NCBI GenBank assembly: GCA_016648135.1
Contig: JADDOH010023140.1
Span: 124,001-188,000, forward strand
From: Agrypnia vestita
Lineage: Eukaryota; Arthropoda; Insecta; Trichoptera; Phryganeidae
Direction: 5' to 3'
DNA: 64,000 bases
In this document: positions 55,225 through 64,000 of the stretch, piece after piece
Layout of the letters: every line of letters begins with the position of its first letter
How positions within the stretch are numbered: the first letter of the stretch is position 1
Position numbers and translations under genes: made by a program
The notes under the pieces: model-generated
Told to the model about the DNA's origin: nothing
What the model saw: only the letters and a program-made list of their open reading frames with translations
Database searches by the model: none

Positions 55225-55528
55225 CAAGTTTGTGTTTACTGGGGTATTATGCCGTGTTGTTACGACCTTTCGGGCCGACGTTTCACCTTTGAAGCGCCGG
55301 ATATTCCGTCATTCTCGTCGCAGACTCCGCAGAGATGGTGATCAGACAACAGATGAATTATACACACAACACAATACAACACATCACCACTTCAGCAAGG
55401 TATTGCGAGCCAATACTTAACCACAACACCAACATTCACAACAACACATCAGCCCTGATGATGGACCCTGCAATGGGATCCGAAAGGTCGTAACAACACG
55501 GCATAATACTCCAGTAAACACAAACTTG
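55225..55528. repeat. Inverted repeat with hammerhead-like core
   Basis: The left arm AAGTTTGTGTTTACTGGGGT through TTACGACCTTTCGG (55225-55273) is complementary to the right arm CCGAAAGGTCGTAACAACAC through CACAAACTT (55480-55528). The right arm is preceded by CTGATGATGGACCC and GGGATCC, a hammerhead core with stem II GGACCC/GGGATCC (one bulge) and GAAA. The left arm stops before the core. A CA/ACA-rich spacer lies between. Confidence 0.7.
55445..55500 (+). ncRNA. Hammerhead-like motif
   Basis: CTGATGA at 55455-55461, stem II with one bulge, and GAAA at about 55482. The base after GAAA is G rather than C and stem I is not obvious, so this is weaker than the motifs at 24.0 and 49.05 kb. Confidence 0.5.
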
Positions 55529-55639
55529 AAAATTTTACGTGTACTTTCTGAGAACACAGATAATGGATTTTGTCCACATGGGGATTATTATCAATTAAGA
55601 TAAATTAGAGAAGTCTCGCAGAGATGAAAATATTTTTTA

Positions 55640-55848
55640 TTATTTATTTTTAACTTGTATTAAAGGGAATGAATTTTCATATTTGATTAAGTAACTGTAA
55701 CGATAGTTTAACGTTTTACAAAAAAAAAGTTAGAAATATTGAAAAAAAAGCAAACTTACATGTCGCATATCTCCTTTGCTATTGATATTAGGTCGTGATT
55801 GCTTGAACATTTTCGACTCATAATTAAAGAAGAAATAACCCTGTATAC
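55640..55848 (-). repeat. M1 family repeat, copy 7
   Basis: The minus strand contains TATTTCTTCTTTAATTATGA, AGTCGAAAATGTTCAAGCAA, TTCAATATTTCTAACTTTTT and a GTTACAGTTACTTAATC interior, in M1 order, ending at TTGTATACAGGG on its left. Confidence 0.5.
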
Positions 55849-55854
55849 AATTTT

Positions 55855-55970
55855 CAAAAATTTGATAATGTGTGGATGTTCTTACGGTAGAATTGGTGAA
55901 CGCTGCATTGTGAAAGGAATATTGATGCGACACGCATTCCGTGTTCCTATCTATATTTAAAAAAAACATG
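55855..55970. repeat. R2 fragment joined to a SINE tail
   Basis: AATGTGTGGATGTTCTTACG to GCTGCATTGTGAAAG is an R2 end (minus). AATATTGATGCGACACGCAT to CTATATTTAAAAAAAA is the 3' end of the SINE family (plus). The direct join suggests recombination or a chimeric insertion. Confidence 0.6.
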
Positions 55971-56394
55971 ATTTTAAATTAAAACATATGCCTAGTAGCA
56001 TATGAAAATAGTCACATACAGTTTTATTAAAAAAACTTTTAACATTTTATTTTTAAAATTCAAAGTGTTTCGTTTTTTTCAAAACGCTCCTGTTTTCAGG
56101 ATTAATGTCCATTATGTGACATTAACTTAAATTAATGTCCATATATGGACAGAATGATTATGGTGGGAGAGGATTAGAAGAGGCGTGTTTACAAATTAAG
56201 TAGGTACGAAGTAATTATAGTGGAAACAGCTTTGACAGAGGGTTATTTAAAAAGTTCATTTGATTATTTTTAATATTTAATTGTTTTAATACTATTTTTA
56301 ATATAATACTAATTTCTAATACTTCTAGGTTATCCAAGTGAAAACTTTTAGTATTGGTGTGTATAATTTTGTAACTAACTAATTAACTAACTAA
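55971..56394. other. AT-rich unassigned DNA
   Basis: GCGTTTTGAAAAAAACGAAAC, seen on the minus strand near 56070-56095, has hammerhead-like spacing but no proper core. Nothing else was recognised. Confidence 0.4.
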
Positions 56395-56397
56395 CCA

Positions 56398-56915
56398 TCA
56401 CGCCGTTTCCCTGCAGGGGTAGGCAGAGAGGATTGAACGCCACACTCTTCTATCCTGGCACACAACTTTTGCTTCGGCCACATTCATACATCTTCTCATA
56501 CACGTTCTACGATTGTTGCGGCTTTTAACAGGGCCATCCTCAAATACTTGTAGTACCTGATCGTGCCAGGTCTTTCGCGGACGCCCTCTATTCCTGTTGC
56601 CTTCAACATTCGCCTCATATATTTTCTTAACCATCCTTTCCTCGTTCATACGTTCCACATGACCAAACCATCTCAGCACTCCTTTCTTTATTCTATCTAC
56701 CACACTACAGCCAGCATTGCATTCACTTCTAATTTGTTCATTCCTCACTCTATCGACCAAAGATTTTCCACACAAGCGTCTTAGTGACCGCATTTCAACC
56801 GCATTCAGTCTACTTTCATTCCTCTTTTGCCAATTCCAGGCTTCACTTCCATACATAAGGGTTGGCACTAGAACGCCATTATGTACCGCTAGTCTTACTT
56901 CTTTTGACAGATTCT
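56398..56915 (-). pseudogene. RTE-like LINE C-terminus, open frame, copy D
   Basis: The frame is open for about 170 codons: LSKEVRLAVHNGVLVPTLMY, GSEAWNWQKRNESRLNAVEM, RVRNEQIRSECNAGCSVVDR, VLRWFGHVERMNEERMVKKI and GRPRKTWHDQVLQVFE. It stops at TGA, and within a few bases a (GTTA)-type tandem tail begins (56360-56396 on the plus strand as TAACTAAC). A minimal 3' untranslated region and short tandem tail are typical of RTE-clade elements. It is truncated at about 56915. Three more decayed copies lie at 21.7, 23.0 and 32.8 kb. Confidence 0.9.
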
Positions 56916-57247
56916 AATTTTGAAACCGGTATTTAAATGGAATAAGCTATTTATTACATTCTATAAGATGATTCGATAATTCTGAATTATAATTATTTTT
57001 GAGGCATCAAAAATGCTCAATGACAAAAAAATATATTTATAAAAATAATTACAATCAATACAATTTAATTGATAAATGCTTGATAGTGCGGTACAGATTC
57101 TATATTAAAATCTTCTAATCTTCCATAGTGTTGATTGATTTTTTCTGTATATATTTTTTTATATGCTATTGTATTTTTCCATTACTTCGTGATTTTTCCT
57201 TATGAATACAATTAAACAAATTAACTTTGTTTATCACCACTTAATTT
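56916..57247. other. AT-rich unassigned DNA
   Basis: No supported feature. Confidence 0.45.
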
Positions 57248-57305
57248 TTAGTAAAAACCAACCAGTTTCGGAAAGAACATTCCTTCATCAGGGTATACTT
57301 AATAA
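57248..57305 (-). ncRNA. Hammerhead ribozyme motif, Penelope-type
   Basis: The minus strand carries CTGATGA, stem II GGAA/TTCC, GAAAC, minimal stem III AC-TG-GT and GTT. ACC before the core pairs with GGT after the cleavage position to start stem I, and GTA/TAC extends it. Confidence 0.7.
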
Positions 57306-57544
57306 TAAATAAACTTTTATTTTTAGAGTTTTTTATGTATTTATTTTAATTTTTTTGTCATTTTAATTGCTCTCTTATGTAATATGTATTTTTTTACTCA
57401 TCTTTTCAATGGTGCTATATACCGTAGGCACACATAAATAAATGAAAAAATTTGGGCAGCAGCCGTTGGTAACTTTGAACATTTGCTAAAAAATTATTAA
57501 TAAAATAATTTACACTATGTTTGAACCACGGTTAATTTTTATTC

Positions 57545-57590
57545 TAAAAATTCTACACTTTTCGGGAGCGATTCTCCCTTTTTTAGGACA
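57545..57590 (-). ncRNA. Degenerate hammerhead-like motif
   Basis: The minus strand has GGGAG-AATCG-CTCCC, a perfect 5-bp stem, then GAAAAG, preceded by CCTAAAAAA where CTGATGA is expected. Probably a decayed terminus of another Penelope-like family. Confidence 0.3.
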
Positions 57591-57794
57591 ATAAATATAT
57601 TTTGTTTTGTTTAAATAAATATGCGGTACATTTCTCATCCTGAGGAAGTGAACATCTCTTTTACTCGTGTATACTGCGAAAAAGTGTAATTTAAAGGATA
57701 GTGTTAAGTTTAATTCGTGTTAAGTGACTTTGGACATTGAATAATTAATTAATCTAATTAATAAAAATGAATTTTGTGTTCACCACTTTTATAT

Positions 57795-57850
57795 TGAAAA
57801 ATATCAACATGTTTCAGAGCCCATGGCCCCATCGTCAGGATACAATTATG
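57795..57850 (-). ncRNA. Hammerhead-like motif, one core change
   Basis: The minus strand has CTGACGA (one change from CTGATGA), an imperfect stem II GGGGCC/GGCTC, GAAAC, minimal stem III AC-AT-GT, then GATA pairing with upstream TATC. Confidence 0.55.
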
Positions 57851-57894
57851 TACTAACAAATTTAATTAAGAAAAACAGACAATCAAAATACAGA

Positions 57895-58410
57895 AAATAT
57901 GGAAAATGAATAATAATGAAGTACCTACTTAACATGAAAACAAAATTAAAAGATAACTATTTGTAAAAAGGACCCGGTTATTTATAATATTCAATTAACT
58001 ATTAACACTTTTTCTTATTTCCAAAATTTTTAATTAATCAAACTGTGATTCTGTATAATTTGTATGCAAAATTTGTAAACCCTTATTAATATCAAAAGAA
58101 TGATTCGTAGCTAAAAGATGTTTAGCAAATTAAAGTTAGGTATGTATGGAAAATGAATAATAATAAAGTACCTACTTAACAAGAAAATAAATTTAAAGGA
58201 TAACTATTTGTAAAAAAGACCTGGTTATTTATAATATTCAATTTACTATTAACACTTTTTCTTATTAATATCAAAAGAATGATCCATAGCCAAAAGACGG
58301 TTAGCAAATTCGGAATAATTTTTGCTACTTAAACACCTTAAGTATTCCTTAACTCCAACTTAAAAATTTCTACACGTTTTACCTATACAAAATAATCGCA
58401 ATCATTAATT
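57895..58410 (-). pseudogene. Decayed Penelope-like element, partly duplicated
   Basis: At 58270-58405 the minus strand reads CIGKTCRNF, a stop, VGVKEYLRCLSSKNYSEFAN and RLLAMDHSFD. This aligns with YIGQTTRNLN...NFSEFANHII..NHSFD of the GIY-YIG element at 24.2-24.4 kb. The DCDYF block lies just upstream in another frame. A 247-bp segment (57901-58147) is repeated from 58148, with the second unit lacking about 68 bp, so part of the endonuclease region appears twice. With the hammerheads just left of it, this is a Penelope 3' end in the same orientation as at 24 kb. Confidence 0.75.
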
Positions 58411-59078
58411 AATAAGTGTTTAATTAATTTCCAGTGTTTTCATTAATTTCTTCCGTAAGTATTGTTTGACTGTTTGCGTAGTAAAACAAAAAAAAAATTA
58501 ATTATATTCGTAGGCCTCCTACGTCTGTAATATTAATTTATTTTATGAACTTTCGGAGAGCTCAGGTAACGATTGAAAAAGTGCATTGGAATGATCCAGA
58601 AGTTGCGTCACCTGCAATTACCGGGAGAACAAACGTAACGGGCTGTGCACGGAGTAGCGTGGTATCACGTGTGGGCGAGAATAATAAAGATTATTATTAA
58701 TGTATAGATAACACCCCCGCCAATCGCACAATACCGTTATCACCTATCGCACACTGTTTACCCATCTCTGTACTCTGAAACAATCGATAATAAATGGTCA
58801 TGTTAAGTTGATGTCTCTACCAACAGGGTGGTAATGATCACTCCATAAATCCTTAAAACCATCAGGCTTTGTCAACAGAATGTCTTCTGATTTCACAAAT
58901 ACTTACACGATCAAAACTCTTTACTTTATTTATGGTTTTTGTGTTTAATTTGTAGAACTCCATATTTATTTTTAGCGAAATTCAAAATAAATTAAATTTT
59001 AATAAATATTATTATTAAGTTCTACGGGTTAAGTATTTTAATGTGTTACAGCTGTTTCGGCTTGATAATGGCCTTACA
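58411..59078. other. Unassigned DNA
   Basis: AT-rich with a moderately GC-rich part at 58550-58760. No gene. Confidence 0.4.
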
Positions 59079-60450
59079 AAAAAAAAAAAAAAAAACTCTT
59101 TACTATTCACTTGTCCGTCCTATCTTAGAATATGCCTCTGTGATTTGGTCTCCCTTCTATATAAACCAAATAAGTCACATCGAATCCGTGCAACATCGTT
59201 TCTTAAGGGCGGGGTAAGGTTAATTCGTACAAAAAAAGGCATGTTTTTGTGAATTTTTTGTGACAACACAGTTAAAATCTCTTATTGAATAATACATTAA
59301 AGTATGACATTTGAAGAATATTGTGTAAAATTTTCAAGACGAAATATTAAAAAATACGGCAATGGCAGCAATTATTCGGACGTGTCTCGGAAAAAAGTAG
59401 AATTGCGGTGTCCATCATAACTTGGTGCTAGATCATCTGAAATCAAAAAATCAAAATTCATTCGATAGATAATAGGTTTTCCCAGGTAATGCTGGGAGGG
59501 TTTTTTGAAATTTCAATTTTTCAATTTTTTGGAACACTTTGAAGGGAAAAACGCGATTTTTTGCGAAAAATATCGACCAATTTGTTATTAAAAAATAAAA
59601 ATTAATAATAAATTTGAAAAAAAAGGCTCCAGCGTTACCTCGTAAATTATGTACAGAAATAGTGTTCAAAATTTCAAAAGTATCGGTGCAGTAGTTTTGA
59701 AGTTATGATGGACACCGATTTTGAAAACGTGAGATGTGGGGAAAACGTTTTAAAGCTTTGCACACTGTAAAATTCAAAATAAAACTCAACACTTATTTTA
59801 TACTTACGCATAATCGTCGATGCCATGTTCACACAGCAAAGAACTTTAGTCATCAGCATCTTTTTGTCCTTGTCTAAGCAAAACTCTTCTAATACAATAG
59901 CACGTCCGGTAGTCCTCAGGTGAGCGCGTCTCTTAGCTGCCCGAGCAAGTATAGAAAATCAGTCTGAGTATCGCTCAAATGTTCACAATTTCGTCAATTT
60001 TGCTCCGATTGACTTGAAATTTTGACACAATATTCTCGCGATGTTATACATTCATTTGAAAAATTAAAAATAAAATGCAAAAAAAAATATTTAAAAACCT
60101 TACCCCCCCCTTAAGAAAAGTCGCATGGATGATGGGCTTGGATAGAGGAGACTAATTGTACAGTGAAATTGAGTCGATTTTAAAAATTTATGACCTCCAA
60201 AAACGTAGAGAAAACACTGACTTAATCACCGTATTCAAAATATTAAACGGCCACACTGATGTGCCTTCGTTACTGGGCCAAATATAATTCAATATCCCTT
60301 CCCGTAGAGTCAGAAATAATGAACTGTTGTTCCTTAGCCATCATAGAACCAATTATGGATTCCATGCTCCCATGTCACGGTTATGTCGTCTTATAAATTC
60401 AAGACAGGATCTGGGCTTCTTTGGTGTAAGGTCTGTCCAGATTCAAACAA
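59079..60450 (+). pseudogene. LINE C-terminus interrupted by the TTAA element
   Basis: The left part (59085-59206) reads LYYSLVRPILEYASVIWSPF and ISHIESVQHRFL. The right part (60111-60450) continues RKVAWMMGLDRGD, a stop, YSEIESILKIYDLQKRRENT, DLITVFKILNGHTDVPSLLG and RLCRLINSRQDLGFFGVRS. Removing the element and one TTAA rejoins the codons exactly (CGT TTC TTA AGA AAA). Two in-frame stops show the LINE copy is dead. It is related to the ends at 50.5 and 52.5 kb. Confidence 0.9.
59207..60110. mobile_element. TTAA-target element, copy 2 (0.9 kb)
   Basis: The 904-bp element is bounded by TTAA at 59203-59206 and 60111-60114. It starts GGGCGGGGTAAGGTTAATTC and ends AAAACCTTACCCCCCCC. Inserted in a LINE whose frame is continuous without it, so TTAA is a true target duplication. 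TTAA specificity and C/G-rich ends point to the piggyBac superfamily. No transposase was recognised. Confidence 0.88.
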
Positions 60451-60719
60451 TCTCTGATTAGATCTTATCGTCCTAAAACATGTTTTTTTTATTTTTTTTT
60501 ATTAAATTTTTTTTTTTTTTACATCTCAGACCCACAAAACATCACATTGATATTTGTCTGTAGGTGCATCAATTCATATATATAAATAAATTGTATTTAC
60601 CAGAAATACACACATATTAATTAATTACAATAGATCTTATAAACTCAAATACAAATCAACAATACAATACAATACAAGAAAAAATACAAATATTACCAAA
60701 ATCAAAATAAGTCTCTTTT

Positions 60720-61145
60720 ATTTAATAACATATTCATTAATTCTGTATTTTGCCCTTTTTTATTAATATCCATTTTGACACGACGTGGGATTTTATTTAA
60801 TATTTTTGGTATGACTTATTTTAATGTTCTTTGTCCATATTTATTTATGACCTTCGGTATTCTTAGTCCTTCTTTAACCGTAAATCTGGTACTATGTTTA
60901 TGATTCAATCTATGCTTATATGTCCCATCTTCATGATGTCGTGTAATTAGTTTGTACCACAAGATAGCATCAATTGGCATAGAGCCTTGTTTCTTGAAGA
61001 GTTCCTGTATATCTTTAGTAGCACTTTCTTTATTTATTAATTTTATAGCCGAATTTTGAATATTTTGAATTTTTCTAATATTAGTTTTGCAAGATTGACC
61101 CCAGCTAGTTATTCCATACCTTATTACCGATTCCGCTAAAATTCC
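60720..61145 (-). pseudogene. LINE C-terminus, one in-frame stop
   Basis: The minus strand reads ESVIRYGITSWGQSCKTNIR, KIQNIQNSAIKLINKESATK, HHEDGTYKHRLNHKHSTRFT, VKEGLRIPKVINKYGQRTLK, a stop, VIPKILNKIPRRVKMDINKK and LNKRDLF with a stop. Typical post-polymerase end of a Jockey/CR1-group LINE. The 3' end is the A-rich run (T-rich on the plus strand) at 60480-60530. The 5' end is lost near 61145. Confidence 0.88.
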
Positions 61146-61896
61146 GTTAGTCTAGATCTTGTCTCCATCTTGTTAGTACTTTTCATTTGTCCTTGCTTTT
61201 CTTTTAAATTGCTATAACTTTTCATCTCTTGTATTTTATGTTGTTCATGTTATGTAATATATATTATTGGACTATATCCGTTAATTTCAATAAATAAATA
61301 AATTCAAATTCTTCAGCCAAAATCATATTTATAAACATGCCCTAGCAGTTGAAATATGATGCCTAATCTTATCTATAGATATAAGAAAACGTACAATGTT
61401 ATAAAATGAGGTAAATCAGCACATTTAAAATGTTCCATTTTTTTAAACTTCGGGTAGATTGGAAGTGATAGAATGTAGGTAGGTACCTGCTTTATTATTT
61501 TTAAGTTGTTTGAAGTTTGAAAAATGGAACATTTTAAAAGCAAGAGAAAGCTTGTTTCGATATCTGTAAAAGAGAAAAAAAGGAGTATAATTTTTTTCTA
61601 AAAGCGTCTTGTATCTGTTGTGCTGTTTTCTATAATATTGATAAAAACAATGCAATGTTTAATTTGAAACTAAATTACATCGCATAGTTTCCGAGTTTTT
61701 TATGTATTTTCTGCTAAGTGTTGATTTCTAGGAAATTTCCCGTACCAAACGACCATAATAGTGTTTCGAAAAGCCTAGAAAAAACATAACATTTAGATCA
61801 CATATAGATTTGATATAAAATCAAACGGGTGATCATTTTTTCGGCGAAGGAATGCTTTGCGAATGGACATGCTGAGAGTGAAGATAAATTATAAAA
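61146..61896. other. AT-rich unassigned DNA with a small hairpin
   Basis: AAAATGTTCCATTTTT (61427-) and AAAAATGGAACATTTTAAAA (61520-) are complementary, about 80 bp apart. No gene. Confidence 0.4.
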
Positions 61897-62050
61897 GTCT
61901 CACAGAGACGGAAGTCTTTTCTGAAATGGCCCAGGGCTTGCAACCTGTATGAGCTGGCTTCAGTGATCACTCTTCACAATGCAGAGTTCATCATTTCCAT
62001 CGTAAGAACATCCAGATATATAATTTTTTTTAAATTATATATATGTTCCA
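61897..62050 (+). repeat. R2 family repeat, copy 4
   Basis: AGTCTCACAGAGACGGAAGT, then AGTGATCACTCTTCACAATG and ATCGTAAGAACATCCAGATA with a T-rich tail. Same order as 37.2 kb. Confidence 0.65.
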
Positions 62051-62236
62051 AATAGGAATCATCCGTATATTGCATGGGGCTATGCTAGCGACATCTATAG
62101 TATTTTCTCATGAAAGAGTATACATAGATTTCGCAGCTGGTAATGACACCAGGGGTAAACATATATTCTTGTGAAAAAAATCGAAATTTAATATTTTTAT
62201 GCTACAATATTATGAAATATTGAAATCTGAATAATA

Positions 62237-62576
62237 TATTAATTATTATGAAAGGAATATTACGAGATGTACTTCTTATTTCGATTTCTTTTCAAAACAT
62301 TGCTTAGGAATAAATCAATGTTCTTGTTCTCACTGCACGCCCCTGAATGATACATCTATATTTATAATAATATTTTTATATATCATTTATATTTTATTTA
62401 TTAATTTATTAATTATTATGAAAGGAATATTACGAGATGTACTTCTTATTTCGGTTTCTTTTCAAAACCTTGCTTAGGAATAAATCAATGTTCTTGTTCT
62501 CACTGCACGCCCCTGAATGATACATCTATATTTATAATAAAAATTTTATATATCATTTATATTTTTTAAACATCAA
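62237..62576. repeat. Tandem duplication, 170-bp unit
   Basis: AATTATTATGAAAGGAATAT starts at 62241 and again at 62411. The two units are almost identical through GCACGCCCCTGAATGATACA. Recent local duplication. No coding content. Confidence 0.9.
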
Positions 62577-63064
62577 TATTTTAAATAATAAAAATTTGTT
62601 ATTTTTACGTTTTATTTACTCACTATTTTGTACCTATATTCTTTTTTTATCTACCAAAATCACCCGAACTCAAATGTTATAATATCCCAATATTCTGCTA
62701 TAGAGTACATGTAGAGACAATATTCCAGGTTTGATACTGTAAAGTAAGTCTGGTAGTCGTTGGCTCTTAGTTAATATTTAGGGAGAGTTCCATAAGTCGA
62801 AGGAATGAAAGAACGATCTGTTGTTAATATTTATCTCTTCCTGATTTAAATAACGAACAAAGGAATAGATGACTTAACGCGGCGCAGGCCCGGCCCATGT
62901 TACGGCAGAGGCCCGACCGCCCGATTGGCGTGGTGTCGCCCTGTCCGCAGCTCGAAGCCTTTGTTCTCCCGTGTTTACGTTGCAGGCGACGGCCCGCGCT
63001 GTTTGTTTACGTTAACGTAATAAACAAGGGTCCCCGCTTTCGGAAACGGGTAGGTTTACGGCGA
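62577..63064. other. Unassigned DNA with GC-rich end
   Basis: AT-rich up to about 62870, then a GC-rich segment (62880-63060) with a 77-codon frame of no known domain, broken by the LINE that follows. Confidence 0.35.
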
Positions 63065-63930
63065 TTTTTTTTTATTTTTATTTTTATTTTTTATTTAATA
63101 TTTAATATTAAAACTACATTTAAATCATAATACATTTGTCTATTACAGTCTTTTTAGATACATTTTATTTTAATTGCTTTGCCTCTCCAAAAATGAGACT
63201 TGCTCATGTGCTTGGTGAGGGGCTTACACTTTATTAGTTTATTTTGGATTTGGCTTATTTGTTCCTTAGCTATATGTCTTGTTATGCATTGTCAAATTGT
63301 ATCGATCTAAAGTGTTGGTTTATTTTTTTCTTTAATTGTTGTAAGTCATCGATTTTCTTAATATCTGTAGGTAGGTTATTGAAGTTTTTTATGCCCAAGT
63401 ATATGTAGTTTTGTTGACACAGTTTGGTATTATATTTTGGGATTTTAAAATTATTTTTGAATCTTAATGATGTGTTTTTTTCAAATTTAGCAGTTATGTT
63501 TTCTTTAATTAGTTGTATAATTGACGTTTTTTTGTAAACATTCTCTAATTTTGGAACTTGGAATTTAGAGAAAAGTAATTGTGTAGAGAAGGTTTTTCTT
63601 TTTTTTAATATTACTTTTATAATTGATCTTTGGATTACTTTCACTGTGTTTATGATGTTATTATACGCCCCTCCCCATCCAATGATTCCATATTGGAGTA
63701 GTGCATGGACAGAAGCGTAATAAACCATTTTTAAATTATCTATGGTTAGTGTGTTACGCAATCTTATGAACATATATATGCATTTCCTTATTCTTTTGAC
63801 CAACTCGCTAATGTGGCTGTGCCATTTTAGGTGTTGGTCTATTATTACACCAAGGTATTTTAGTTCTCTTTTAGATTCTAGGGTTGAGCATTTGTCATTG
63901 CAGTTAGTTTTTTTGCAGTTGGTGTCATGT
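63065..63930 (-). pseudogene. LINE C-terminus, open frame, 5'-truncated
   Basis: The frame is open from about 63925 to 63282: ESKRELKYLGVIIDQHLKWH, SHISELVKRIRKCIYMFIRL, MVYYASVHALLQYGIIGWGG, KVIQRSIIKVILKKRKTFST and GIKNFNNLPTDIKKIDDLQQ, stopping at QFDNA. This is the segment after the polymerase catalytic core of a Jockey/CR1-group LINE. The 3' untranslated part ends in an A-rich tail (T-rich on the plus strand) at 63065-63095. Flanked by GC-rich DNA on both sides, so it seems inserted into a GC island. Confidence 0.88.
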
Positions 63931-64000
63931 ATTTTTTATTTTGTTTATTTAAATATTGTTGATCTGTCGCTGTGCAATATTTGAAAATGGCGGCCGGCGA

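Noticed and set aside
56060..56110. Hammerhead ribozyme on the minus strand
   Set aside because: A CGTTTT/AAAACG stem followed by GAAAC is present, but CTGATGA is absent (CTGAAAAC) and spacing is off.

Overview
The window looks like a stretch of intergenic or intronic DNA from an arthropod, most likely a lepidopteran insect. This is inferred from four things: high A+T, the absence of any long intact host gene, the mix of transposable elements (mariner, pogo/Tigger, hAT and TTAA-target elements, RTE-like and Jockey/CR1-like LINE tails, tRNA-derived SINEs, Penelope-like elements), and short GC-rich islands in an AT-rich background. There are no bacterial-style operons, no CRISPR array and no rRNA. 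I found no host protein-coding gene I could name; two short open segments (near 4.2-4.4 kb and 5.05-5.28 kb) are possible exons at low confidence.

Layout. 1-14 kb: mostly unassigned AT-rich DNA with GC-rich islands (4.2, 8.5-9.0, 10.2, 11.8-12.3, 13.5 kb), a tRNA-derived SINE (6.4 kb), copies of a small terminal-repeat family (M1) and a hAT-type element with an 8-bp target duplication (12.5-13.0 kb). 14-20 kb: a 5'-truncated LINE on the minus strand, a foldback element (16.3 kb) and a near-perfect hairpin (18.3 kb). 20-25 kb: an inverted repeat carrying a hammerhead ribozyme, RTE-like LINE tails, an 82-bp minisatellite, and a Penelope-like remnant with a GIY-YIG endonuclease followed by a well-formed hammerhead motif. 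28-31 kb: a terminal-repeat element with internal tandem repeats, then the first of three copies of a GCATGC-rich element. 38-43 kb: a mariner with its first catalytic block deleted, a Tigger/pogo element with decayed transposase, and LINE and hammerhead fragments. 44-52 kb: the other two GCATGC-rich copies (one with a nested TA-target MITE), a LINE tail with an 11-bp target duplication, a long satellite tract, a TTAA-flanked element, a second SINE and a second hammerhead inverted repeat. 52-64 kb: a LINE split by an insertion that carries heat-shock-element-like arrays, two 0.9-kb copies of a TTAA-target element (one inserted exactly inside a LINE reading frame), a decayed Penelope cluster with more hammerhead motifs, and several LINE 3' ends.

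Most recognisable sequences are dead copies. The best candidates for something undescribed are the three-copy GCATGC-rich element, the recurrent hammerhead ribozymes in inverted repeats, and the insertion loaded with heat-shock-like elements. Four further dispersed families (M1, R1, R2, R3; names used only here) were found by comparing parts of the window with each other.
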